Below are positions 46,773 to 57,246 of a DNA stretch of 64,000 bases, piece by piece. Origin of the DNA: Peribolospora baueri (taxonomy: Eukaryota > Basidiomycota > Peribolosporomycetes > Peribolosporales > Peribolosporaceae); assembly GCA_029717555.1 (NCBI GenBank), contig JAMDHS010000006.1, forward strand, positions 124,001 to 188,000, read 5' to 3'. Within the stretch, counting starts at the first letter, position 1. Every line of letters starts with the position of its first letter. The translations under genes were made by a program, and so were the position numbers. Below the pieces are notes generated by a model. It ran no database searches, was not told the origin of the DNA, and saw only the letters and a list, made by a program, of their open reading frames with translations.

Positions 46773-48584
46773 TCACAGGTACGTCCAATCGACGCAGTCG
46801 ACACAGTCGTCCTCTGCCTCCGGATCAGGTACATCCCTGCCCTCATTCTCGCCGTCATCCCCATCCCCGTCCTGACCATTGCGTCCCCATCCCCACCACG
46901 TCGAAGTAGAAACGCTTCCCTTCATCGTCCCATTGCCCTTCTCCTTCCGGCCACCCCACTTTCTATCAAGTGTGAGCACCGAGTCGATGACGGTGTGGAT
47001 CGAGTGCGTGCGTATCGAAACACCCCAGCGAAGCTCGCGCACGGTGTCGTACACGATACTTTGTCCAAGGTGGCACTTTGAGTCCATCGCGTAGCCCGCT
47101 TCGAAACAGACGCTGCCAAAGCCGTTGCACGTACCCTGGCGAGAGGCGCGAGGAGAGTGGCGGCAACGGCCTCAGCCTGGCTTTTCTGGAGAAACGTTGC
47201 GGGATCGTCTCAAGGCTCACCATGACTATGGGATCGGCGGTGTGATACACATGCGTAATGGGCACCATTTTCCAATCGACTTCCTCCTTGCCGTCCTCCC
47301 GTACACCTGTCCTCATCGCAGGTGGCATGGGTAAGTGCAGCCTTTTGGCTGCCATCCTCTCTCCGGGTGCCTCGAACGCTACCGTAGGAGCGCCGAAAGT
47401 GGTCCCCAACAGGCTCGCTATAGAACCACCGAGAGAGTGTCCAGCGAGCCATATGCGTGCGTTGGGGAACATATAGCTCACGTTGTTGTACAGGTTCGTT
47501 GCGATGGGGTAGTAGACGCTGTCCTTGACCAGAGCGCGCGTTACGCAGGTAGATGAGCAAGATTTCGCGGTGGGACTAGAGCGGTAGCAGTCACAGACCG
47601 GCTTCCAGGTCCAGGATTCTCGGGCACAGCAGCAAGAGAAGAGGAGGTTGTCCTATGCATCGGACGGCGAAATTATCGGTCAGCAAACGAACGCGGTGCG
47701 TCAGAAGCAATACGGTTCAAGGAGACGTCTTCGACGCAACAATGACCACCACATCGCTCACATTGATACGATCATTGTTCATCGTGTCCCCCCCTCCGCC
47801 GAACAGACCAGCCGTGGTACCCTTGATGGCGATCACCACCGTCTTATTGTCAGCCGTAGAGAAGACGTGCCCACGAATACCGTCCTCTTCCCAGCCGAAC
47901 GAGTTCGTCTGATCGTGGAGAAAGCCAAGTCGAACGGGGATCAATCCTTCCGTTGGCAAAACCATGCCATCACATTGTCATACTGTGCAAACGCCAGGAG
48001 TGCCGCCGCGAAGCCCTCACCAAATTGTATTTCCCGTCCAGCTCGTACCATCCGCTCGAATTCTTTCCCCCATCCTCGTACGCGTTGCTCGCCATCTTAG
48101 CCATGCTCACTACCGTCTCCCGATCGCTAACGTCGGGTACCTCCACCTCCACCTCCTCCCACTCGAATTCGCCGGCGTCGGGCAGAGTCGCCTGCTGCGC
48201 TGTAAATGCTGCCCTTCGGGCGGAGAGGTATTCTGCGGGAGAGCGGAGACGTTGGATCGTCTGCCGTTTGGAGCGGAGAACCAGAGGAGAGGTGGTGATA
48301 TCGGAGGTGCGGAGCAGAGCAGAAACGTCATAGTCCTTGCGCGCGTCCAGGCCGGGATGAAGAGAGGCGCCCTTGTGTAGACCGTGACGAAGAGTAAATG
48401 CCTTGGTGTCGGGCGACGTGCTCCAAGGAGTTGTAATACTCTTGAGCCGAAACGAGAGGAGGGGGAGTGACCAAGGATAAGGGAGCAGTCGCGCCGGGTT
48501 GAAGAGCGAGGCGGTCCATGGCAATGCGGCGGCTTCGGTGGCGAGTAGCCATATCGCCGGGAGAAGCCAAAGAGGCCAGCGCAT
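46773..48584 (-). CDS. ATG15: Autophagic-body lipase Atg15
   Basis: Four exons (48021-48584, 47762-47908, 47221-47652, 46773-47135) in phase, 501 residues. The N-terminal hydrophobic segment ([20 protein letters not shown]) is the signal anchor expected for this type II vacuolar protein. Then come [49 protein letters not shown] and VCDCY. The nucleophile motif is [17 protein letters not shown]. Downstream are [25 protein letters not shown] (Asp) and [13 protein letters not shown] (His), completing the Ser-Asp-His triad. It breaks down autophagic body membranes in the vacuole. The C-terminal tail is Gly/Asp-rich. The ATG at 48584 is preferred over an upstream in-frame start because it opens directly on the anchor. 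Confidence 0.93.
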
Positions 48585-48872
48585 GACGAGCGAACAACCA
48601 GATTGGAGAATGTGAGAGTCGGTGCAGATGGGAACAGCATCGAGTACGAGACAGCGTCGCCCGTCGTCGTCGTTATCGTTGCTGCCGTTATCGTCACGCC
48701 GGCTGATTAGGAGCAGCGGGGATTGCCGCAGCACGACTTGGCGCACTCGGCCTTGCAATCAACCGGGATCCGATCAGGTGCAAGTTGGCCCGCGAATTTC
48801 TCTCACTCGACGACGTCGTCTCATCCACCCCTTCATTTTCGCGTTCCTTACGAGCCAGTTTGAACATCGAGC
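48585..48872. promoter_or_regulatory. Divergent promoter ATG15/PEX12
   Basis: 288 bp between the starts of an autophagy lipase and a peroxisome-biogenesis gene. A CGTCGTCGTCGTTATCG tract lies near 48664-48680. Shared control is possible; there is no motif evidence. Confidence 0.4.
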
Positions 48873-50595
48873 ATGGACGCCATTGCAAGTGCAGGCTCCG
48901 GCAGCGATGACATCTACCGTCCCTCGTTCTTCCAGCTCGCAGCGCAGGACCAGCTGTCCGCCCTCCTCCAGCCGGCGCTCAAATATGTTCTTTCGGTGAG
49001 TCTGAGCGAAGCGGTTGCGGTCCACTTGTCGCCTGCCTATGTTGATCCGTTCACTTGACGGAGCGCTCTGTATATCTGACCTGGGACTTGCCTTTGCTCT
49101 CCTTTATGTAGGTCTTCGCTCAACGACATCCGCGATACCTCCTCCGGATTGTCAACCGGTATGAGGAATTTTACGCTGTCTTGATGTTCTTCATCGAGCG
49201 GCATTATCTTAAAGAATGGGGTGAGCATACGTTTAATGTATTGCAGATTTATGGTTGTCGCATAGACACGACTCTAACAGCATTTGACCGTACGGATCTC
49301 TTCCAGGCTCTTCCTTCGCCGAAAACTTCTACTCGCTTAAGCGCCGCCGACGACCCGGCATCTCCACGGACCGCGCCCGTGCGGCGATGATGGCGTCGTC
49401 TTCCTCGCCCGCGATGGCGAGCAAGTATGAGAAACTCCGTCCTCGGGAGATCTACGCGAGCTTGGTGGCGCTCGTGGGCTTGCCGTACGTGCAGGCCAAG
49501 GCACAGGACTATTACGAGAGCATCGGCGGAGGGGTGGACGAGACGGAGCTCTTTGGGGATGAGCATGAGGAGGAGAGCGCGTCGTTGGGAGAAGGCGGGT
49601 CGAGGCGGACGAGGAGATGGAGTGCAGAGCAGGTGAGTTTGGTCGACCCCGGTGGGCCCAATAAATTGCCGCCTGCACGTCGTGTGCTCTATGTCGACTG
49701 GTACACTTCCCTCCCCTCCCCTCCCCACAGGAGAGCCTTCGCGAGCTTGTGAAGCGCCGCTTTGATTCCATTTTTCGTCGGCTCTATCCTTACGTATGCG
49801 CAGCATGGCAGGCATGGCTTCTGAGCTACAACCTCCGCTATCTCTTCAATCGGACGCCGTATTGGCGTCCGTGGCTGGAGTGGATGCGGGTAGACGTGAG
49901 GATGATGGGCGAGGAAGACTTCGTGAGTTTATTGGCTGGGCATGCTGTGTCCTTTGCCACACGGGCTCGTGTCTGACGAACAGACTTGTGTTTTCCATAT
50001 GCAGCATAAACATCACCCTATGATTCCACCACACTACCTTCCCTCCCTCCTCAAGCATCCCGGCCTTTTCGTCCTCCGCCTCCTGCGCCTGAGCCCCCGT
50101 ATCGTCTTTGAGACACTTAAGCACGTCCTTCCGCTATCCATTTTCTTCTTCAAGTTCCTCGAATGGTGGTATTCCGCCGAGTCACCAAGGCGTGCATCAG
50201 GGCGAGGCGGGGGGGGAGCAGGAGAGGGGCCGGTGACGGGAGAGGAAGAGGGTGTGCCGATGTTTGGACCGCCCAAGCCCTTGCTGCCGTCCAAGCGAGG
50301 CATCCTCTACCGACCGCTACGTCCCCCTCCCGCGTCTTTGCTCCCCAACGCCGACCCCACGCTCCCGCCGGGAACTTCCCTTCCGCTTCCCCTCCCTCCG
50401 TCCCACACGCCACTGCCGCTCCTCCACAACACTTGCCCGCTCTGCTTCACAAGTCCGATCGCTAACCCCACCGTGCTGGGCACGGGTTACGCGTTCTGCT
50501 ACACTTGCGCGCACGAGTTTGTAGGACGGGAAGGAAGGTGTCCTGTCACCAGGCAGAGGGTGAGCCTGGGCGAGCTGAGGAAGGTGCTCGGATAG
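48873..50595 (+). CDS. PEX12: Peroxin-12, RING-type peroxisomal import ligase
   Basis: Five exons (48873-48995, 49112-49220, 49307-49632, 49731-49922, 50005-50595), 446 residues. The N-terminus RPSFFQLAAQDQLSALLQPA, then RYEEFYAVLMFFIERHYLKE and SFAENFYSLKRR, is typical Pex12. Membrane segments include VLPLSIFFFKFLEWWYSAE, which is followed by a Gly-rich linker. The C-terminal RING-like domain is NTCPLCFTSPIANPTV ... FCYTCAHEFV ... GRCPVT, a C-x2-C, C-x2-C, C pattern with fewer ligands than a classic RING, as in Pex12 homologues. With Pex2 and Pex10 it forms the peroxisomal channel that ubiquitinates and exports Pex5. Confidence 0.93.
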
Positions 50596-51057
50596 TATGG
50601 GTCCGCTTTCTTTCCGCTCTGTGAGCTAGACGGGCGAAAGCGATGGGTGCGAGCAGTGCTGCATTAGAATGAACGGGCAGCTGGTCCTAGTGAATCTAAA
50701 CGAGCGTCCAGCAGTCGATTATTTCTTTATTCAATGCCTGATACCTATTCTGCTGAGGATGAGGTGGAGAGCAGTGCGTGCATCTCCAAGGCGACCCGGA
50801 CAGGTGGAACGGTCACCCTCGACCGAGTCCGGCAGTCGGCCGATCAGAGTCGGCTCGATCGGCAGGCCCGAGCAACTTGATCTCGTCATAAACCACCTAT
50901 GCCGCCGCTTCCACGTCTCCGCAACCACGACCCGAGCCAGCAAAGATACTTTGGACTGGTTGACCAAGGTCGGGCAGGCGTCGAGCCATTCAGAGCAGGT
51001 TTTCATAGCTGATCGGACACGCACCCCCACACGCACCCCGCGACCGCGGAATCAAGC
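50596..51057. other. Intergenic region between tandem genes
   Basis: About 460 bp between the PEX12 stop and the LACTB2-like start, both plus strand. No distinct promoter motif recognised. CACACGCACCCC-type repeats lie near 51028-51045. Confidence 0.35.
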
Positions 51058-52777
51058 ATGGAGAAGCTCGAGCCGCTGTCCGACCTCTGTCGGCTGTCGG
51101 ATAGGATCGTTCGCATCTTGGCGCAGGTGAGTCGCAGCGAGATCCTACGGAATTCGGTCGTATGTTGGCTTTGTTGGTTGGGTATCCGGCAGGGCGAAAG
51201 GTTTACGCAGCTCTTTCTTGGTCAATGCCTGCAAGAGAGGACGCCTGCGTGGAGCAAGCTGGAGTGACAAGGATATTCACAGAATGTGCATGCTCTTTTC
51301 TCCCGCTTCTACTTTGGCCTCCTCTTGCATAGAACCCCGGCAAGTTCACCCTCCAGGGCACGAACACCTACCTTGTCGGCACGGGGCGTCGGCGCATTCT
51401 CATCGACACGGGTGAGGGAAAGCCGGAGTACATCCCCCTGCTGGAGCGCGCTCTCACAAGGCCTCCCAAGGCGGTCGTGAACGGCATTCAGAGCCAGGAG
51501 AAACCAGCGGGAGGGGGGGAGACAGAGACCTGCGCGAACATTGAGGTTTCGGACATGTGAGCACATTTTTTGTCCGTTCCTCCCCCGTGGCGATTTGGCA
51601 AGGAATGGCTGACAGGCGCTCGTCCCTTTCGAAAAGCATCTTGACCCACCGACACCACGATCACACCAGAGGCATTTTCTCCGTCCTTTCCCTCCTCTCC
51701 TCGTTGCGATCCCAGCGAGCGAACGCGACGTCCTCTTCGGTCAACCCAACCACACCTTCCCTCCCTCCTCGAATCCACAAATTTTCCGACCGATCTTCCA
51801 GTTCCATCGACTCCTCCTTCATCGAAGAACTTCGGGCCTTGCCGGCGGGCAGTTTCACTCCTGCCGCCGAGGGTAGCAGTCCCATAGCCCCACTTTTTGC
51901 TTTGGAAGATGGGCAGACGTTGATCGCTGAAGGTGGACATGGTGATTTGGAGGGAGCCGAGAACGAGAAGGGGACGAAACTCAAGGTGTTGCACACGCCT
52001 GGACACACTGAAGATCACGTCTGTTTGCTCCTCGAGGAGGAACGCCGGCCCGTGAGCGGTAACGACGACTTCACTACCAACCGGAGCATCGAGGGGTCGG
52101 CGCTCTTCACGGGCGACTCTGTCCTCGGCCAGGGGACATCTGTCTTCCAAGACCTGGGGGCATATATTTCCTCCCTTCGACGATGCCTAGAGGAACTTGG
52201 TTCTGCGAGCGCTGTCGGCGGCGACGGCGGGGAGGCAGAGGCCCAGCAGAGAGCGAAAAAGGCTCGCCTCTACCCGTCGCACGGACCATTGCTCGACGAC
52301 GGCCGGACGACAATCGAGCAGTATATCGCACACCGCCTCGAGAGGGAGGAGCAAGTCATCAAATTGCTCTCATCCTCTCCCCCCGCTACCGCTTCCGACG
52401 CCGACCCTTCGGCCGCCTCTTCGGGTACGCCCATATGGTCCATCGCAGACCTCACCACCACCCTCTACGCCTCCTACCCCCCGTCGCTCTACCCTCCTGC
52501 GGCCGGTGGCCTAGCTCTGCACCTTGAGAAGCTCCGAGCAGAATCGAGAGCAGAGCAAGTGGGGGGTACGACGTGGGAGGAATTCATCAAGACGAACGAT
52601 GGCGTCGCGAACAAGGTGGATCCACTACGGAGTTGGGAGATGTTACAGGATATGAGATGGAGGTTGACGTCGTCGACCTCGGCCCAGGTCCCCGAGCGTG
52701 CGGACGATGGGGCCGGGGAGACCGACGGCAGCAGTGGAGAAAGCAGGACGACGACGCCAGGCCCAGGCAAGCTATGA
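51058..52777 (+). CDS. LACTB2-like metallo-beta-lactamase-fold protein
   Basis: Three exons (51058-51126, 51333-51556, 51637-52777), 477 residues, in phase. [18 protein letters not shown] is the family opening, followed by ILIDTGEG. The metal motif is [12 protein letters not shown] (HxHxDH). [19 protein letters not shown] supplies the next His. [16 protein letters not shown] supplies the bridging Asp, and LYPSHGPLL the last His. Human LACTB2 is a mitochondrial single-strand endoribonuclease; the same role here is inference. The fungal protein is longer, with a Ser-rich insert after the metal motif (about residues 115-150) and an extended C-terminus ([20 protein letters not shown], then a Ser/Gly tail). 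Confidence 0.88.
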
Positions 52778-52967
52778 TGGTCCACGTCGAGTCCCTTCGC
52801 CAGTCCCTTCTAGCTCATCCATCTCTGTCGGCGTTTTCTGGCCGCTCTAAGTGGTCAAGTCTGTGAGGAAATACCAACACCTTGGATAGTAGACTGTTCC
52901 CAAATGGGTGTACGCGATCAGTCGGATGGCCAAGCAGCGATGCAGGGCAGTCGCCAGTCATGATGAC

Positions 52968-53395
52968 GTGATGTTTACATTGCGCCCTCTGCTCTACGCG
53001 CGTCGTCTCCACTCCCTCCTCCTCCTCCTCCTTCTTCCTCTCCTCCATCTATGTCCCGCCTGAAGGGCTACCTACGAGCGAAAAGGAAACTACCTAGGAT
53101 CTATGTTTTCGCCCTTCAGGCCTCCCCTCTTGAGTACTGCCTCGCTTTTTCCTAGGTAGTTTCCTTACTTTACCTTACCTTACCTTACCTTACCTTACCT
53201 TACCTTACCTAGGAAAAAGCGAGGAAGTACTTAAGGGGGAGGCCTGAAGGGCGAAAACATAGATCCTAGGTAGTTTCCTTTTCGCTCGTAGGTAGCCCTT
53301 CAGGCGGGACATAGATGGAGGAGAGGAAGAAGGAGGAGGAGGAGGAGGGAGTGGAGACGACGCGCGTAGAGCAGAGGGCGCAATGTAAACATCAC
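52968..53395. repeat. Long palindrome, ~189-bp arms with TTACC-repeat loop
   Basis: The left arm (52968-53156) and right arm (53208-53395) are reverse complements, nearly exact except for a few differences next to the loop. The 51-bp loop (53157-53207) is mostly TTACC pentamers (about eight). The arms hold nested shorter palindromes: GGAAACTACCTAGG near 53085 and its reverse complement at about 53151-53164, and GCGAAAA/TTTTCGC pairs. A (CTC)n tract lies in the left arm at about 53013-53040 and GGAGGA in the right arm. It lies between two convergent genes. It looks like a foldback/MITE-like element or a hairpin RNA source. No transposase or clear target duplication is seen. Confidence 0.85.
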
Positions 53396-53746
53396 GTGAT
53401 GACCCCCGGGCTAGTTTGACTGCCTTGCTAGTTGGCCCTTTTTTTTTTTGCCGGGGGCGAGCTGTTTAGCTTGATCATGATGGGCCGCTCAGAGGACCTT
53501 GGGCAGAAGGGCCCGTTAAAGCCCAATGTGGAGTTCACCTTCGACCGACCCAAGCTAATCTCAGGGTGGATCTTAAAGGAAACTAGTATCGACTTTGATT
53601 CCGGTAATGAGATTCAAACTCTCTCTCCCGATGCTCAAGACAAGGAAGAAAGGCATGCGACAAATAGAACCAGGAAGAAGGGTAAATAAATTGCGATAGA
53701 AAAACGACGTTCGAATAGAAATACGGCGCCGACGCAAGACAAGGTG
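53396..53746. other. 3' intergenic region after the palindrome
   Basis: About 350 bp up to the stop of the FG-GAP gene. It includes a T-run (53439-53449). No gene or RNA was supported. Confidence 0.35.
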
Positions 53747-56700
53747 TCACAGCGCGTCAAAGTTGATCGCATGGACGGCCCGCTTGCGTTCCCGCTCGTC
53801 TTCTCTCTGCGTTGAGCGAAGGCGAGGAGAGGGAGGGAAGGGGTAGGACGACAGGAGCGGTAAGGAAATCTCAGTTTCTGCCCCAGGCAAAAAAAGGTAC
53901 GATGCCGCGAAACAAAGCCGAAAAGGCACACGGGAGAACCCACCTTTTCGTTCAAGTGCAACAAGAACGTCACTCCGGCGAGCATCACGATGGCGGTGAC
54001 GAGGGTGACCGTAACCCATGGGATCCACTCTCCAGGCTGCAAGTAAAGCTCCTTGTGCCAGCCAGAAGGGTCGTCGACCTCCTTGCCGGGCTCTCCTTGC
54101 CAGGGCACGATGACGACTTGACTGTTGGGAATGACACCTTCCATGTTGACATAGTGCTTCGATTGTCTCCGCCGAGTCGTGCCCACAAAAAGGTTCTCAA
54201 CGTAGTTGTTCGTTCGCCCCAGACCGAAGTAGGAGTACGGCGTGCCGAGAGTCAAGTAGGATAGTTGCGGAAGTTGGCCGACTGGGAACATAATGTTTCG
54301 AGTGAAATGAGTGAGACGCGCTGCATGTGACTGCTTGTAAGAGTAAGTCCACTCACCTTGTGTTGCTCTCCTCTTTCCGACCGTATCAAGGATGGTGAAC
54401 TTGTAGGAAGCACCAGCGTAGTTGACGCCGAGAGGCTGGACGGCAGGAGAATCGTACGACAACGCGTGAGCCAGTTTTTTTGTTGTCCTGGCAGCAAGAC
54501 GAAGAGGTGACGCCTACCTTGTACTTCGGCTTGTCCTTTGGCTCACACTTTCCGAGACAGGCACCATTGAGAACTGAGGAGAAAATGAAAGTGCATGTCA
54601 GACCGCGAAAAGCACGCCACGTCCGCAATCGACTGCTTCGCTGCTCCATTGGCCGTGACCTCGGAGACCTGAGCCTCACCCATGGCTTTGAGGAAGAATG
54701 CATCGTGGAAGAAATTGTTCTTTATGAATGTCACCTGCCGAGTGCGGGCTCGATCGTCCCAGTCCGAGGACGGCAAGCGCTGTAAGACGATGTCGAGGGT
54801 GCCCTGAGGAGCAAGATAGAGCGTACGAGATCGTAAAAACAGGAAGGAGTTAGCGTGCGCGTCGCAAGGGAGCCCATCATAGCTGCCCCAGGGACGAACG
54901 CCACTTCGAAAAACGTCGGCGGCACCAAGATTGACTCACATCCTCGTCGACATCGAACCAGCTAGCGCTTCTCACGTCCTTAAATTTGCCCAACGCATCT
55001 ACTTGAGGACCCGTGACGACCTCAAAGGTGCCCCTCCTTTCCCATACCTTCGGATCGTCGCCGCATGCCGCGCCCTTGCCATCACAGGCCACGCTTCGGA
55101 GGAGATAAACGCGCGTTTCATCTATCTGGGCGTGGGGTGGTACGGTGAGGACGAGCAGGTCTGGGTAACCGTCCAAGTTGAAGTCGCCCGGCCGGAGAGG
55201 GACGGGTGCATTTGGTGAGGAGACGGTGTCACTGAGTACAAGTGAGTGACCTGGAAGGATAGAAGAAATGGGGATGCGGACGAGGTCCTGGATAGGTGGA
55301 ACGAGAGCAAGAGAGACGGGGTAACGGATGGAGCAAAGAGGTGAGCAAAATGGGACACTAACAACGTTCGACTGCGTGGGCATAGCACACTCACCGGGTT
55401 GCTCGGATCCACACTCATATTGAACTTGAACCCATCGTCCGCCTGACACATGTTCTCCGGATCCCTGCATGTCAACCTGCCCTGTTCATCCCTCCCTTCT
55501 CCGCCTCCTGCGGCATCAGTCCCGCCGAAAGGTTGCCCGGCGCGCTGGTTGCACAAAGGCGCCTGGCGGTTGTAAGCAATGTTGATGTAGCATTCGCCCT
55601 TGCTTCCACCGCCAAAAATGCCTCCATTTTTGTCAGGGTCGCACGATGGGAAGACTAAGTCGACCGTGCCATCCCGGTTCATATCCGCGAAGGTCACCGC
55701 ACCCGATCCAGGTGGAAAAGTGCCGGTGCGAGAGAGGGTGAAGCCACCACTTGAAGAAGCTGAGTCACCCGCGGGCTGTGAAGGTTTCGTGTTTGTGTAG
55801 ATACGGTAAGAGAGGGATTTATGGTCGGAAGGATCAGCGCAGACTAGGAAGAGGTCTGCGAGACAGTCGCCGTTGAGGTCCACGAAGCCGCTCATGTGTG
55901 GAGTTGCGAGTTGGCAGCCAGAGTCGTCCGGAGAGTTAGAATCGGTCAAAAAAGGAGCGCTAACGCTGATGTCGCAAGGGAAACATGTGATTAGCAGGGT
56001 CCCAACAGGTCCAGGCCAGACGGTCAACACTTACACGTCAAACGCAGTCTCTTGTTCCCCTCGCCCGATGGCGTTCCTCCACATTTTCAAAGTTCGCGGA
56101 ACGGAAGCAGCAATGTCGAACGGGTGGGCGAGAAGGTCCATTCGCATATCTCCCTGGCCGTCGAAGACGAGAGGGTGTGCGAAGGTGGATGACGGAATGG
56201 GCGCGGATGACTGAACTGAAAAAAAAATATCAAAGCAAAAATAGTCAGATCATGAGCATCTAGTCTATTGGACCGGTAGAGGTTTGCCTGACAACTGACA
56301 GAATCCTCCCTCCGGCTGGCCCAACCAAAGTTGCATTTTGACTTCTTCGGTGTTCCTCTCTTTGTCGCTTGGTGGCTGGCTTTGACCCATTAGGAGCGCG
56401 TCTAACCGGCCATCGTAGTTGAAGTCCGAAAGGACAACGTCCGTGACGTGGAAAGTCGACGGCATGCTCAAAGTTGCAACAGGCTCGGTGAAGGTGAAGG
56501 CAGCTGGATGAAATATACGGAACAAGTCAGTCCGTAGGTCTAACACGCAGGGCAGAGCACTAGCTTGTCAATCTCACAATGATCCCACTTGTGCACGGTA
56601 ACAGTGTGCAGGTCGGAGCCGAGCACAAAGACGTCGGTGCTGGTCGAGAGAGTGCACGGGCATTCGGGAACGGGGGTGAAATAGGTGAGCAGACCAGACG

Positions 56701-56982
56701 TGAGAGATTGGAATAAAGACGACGAAGACATTGGCCCAATGCCAATACTCACAACTGATCCCCGTCATAGTCACCAAACGCCGCTATTCGCCCACCCATC
56801 TTCTCCAAGCCGAGCTGACCGGCATCGATAAGGCCCTCGTACTTGAACCGCTTCTCCCCCCAGAGGGCGCTGGCCGGTTCCACACCGAACAGAAGTGCAG
56901 CGGACGCGAGAATGGAAATCGACGCCACACGCTGAATATAATAGTCTCGCCGTCTTCGGCGCCATGTTGAGGTCCAGACCAT
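53747..56982 (-). CDS. FG-GAP repeat membrane protein (TIP/ITFG1/LINKIN-like)
   Basis: Eleven exons (56753-56982, 56578-56639, 56300-56503, 56035-56215, 55395-55965, 54940-55287, 54680-54803, 54518-54573, 54357-54435, 53944-54281, 53747-53806), about 750 residues. The N-terminus has basic residues then a hydrophobic signal (ISILASAALLFGV). FG-GAP-type calcium loops appear as AAFGDYDGDQ, LSDFNYDGRLDALL, GFVDLNGDCLADLFL, TFADMNRDGTVDLVF, GDFNLDGYPDLLVL and SWFDVDED. The C-terminal part has FIKNNFFHDAFFLKA, YAGASYKFTILD, YSYFGLGRTNNYVENLFVG and one membrane helix (VTLVTAIVMLAGVTFLLHL). The short tail is basic. This is the layout of T-cell immunomodulatory protein/LINKIN, a beta-propeller type I membrane protein; the fungal role is unknown. 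Some exon edges are by phase only. Confidence 0.85.
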
Positions 56983-57246
56983 GTTGCGACGGGAGAGTGG
57001 TTGTCGTCCAGGCCGAGTTCTAGTGGTAGCTGGGACACAACATCGAAGCTGGATCTCAGCGGACGGAGCCACGTGCTGCGGCAAGGAGGCGACGCCAGCC
57101 CAGCCCGACCGCATCGCCTGATCATCAACCACAACCAACAACCTCTCCGACTCTTCCATCACATCCCTTTCACACTTTCCTTTGTCTTTTCTTCAATATT
57201 GCCTCTGGAGGCCGAGGAAGAATTATCTTCAAGAGAACCGCCCGAC
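56983..57246. promoter_or_regulatory. Divergent promoter FG-GAP gene/VPH1
   Basis: 264 bp between the two starts. No TATA box seen. Confidence 0.4.

Noticed and set aside
46082-46879. 265-aa minus-strand ORF between ferroportin and ATG15
   Set aside because: It overlaps the last ferroportin exons and has biased composition and no family pattern.
48585-48758. N-terminal extension of ATG15 from an upstream in-frame start
   Set aside because: The extension is low-complexity (Asn/Asp repeats from a GTC tract) and would bury the signal anchor that starts at 48584.
53560-53640. GAGATTCAAACTCTC stretch as a possible tRNA
   Set aside because: No cloverleaf folds around it on either strand.
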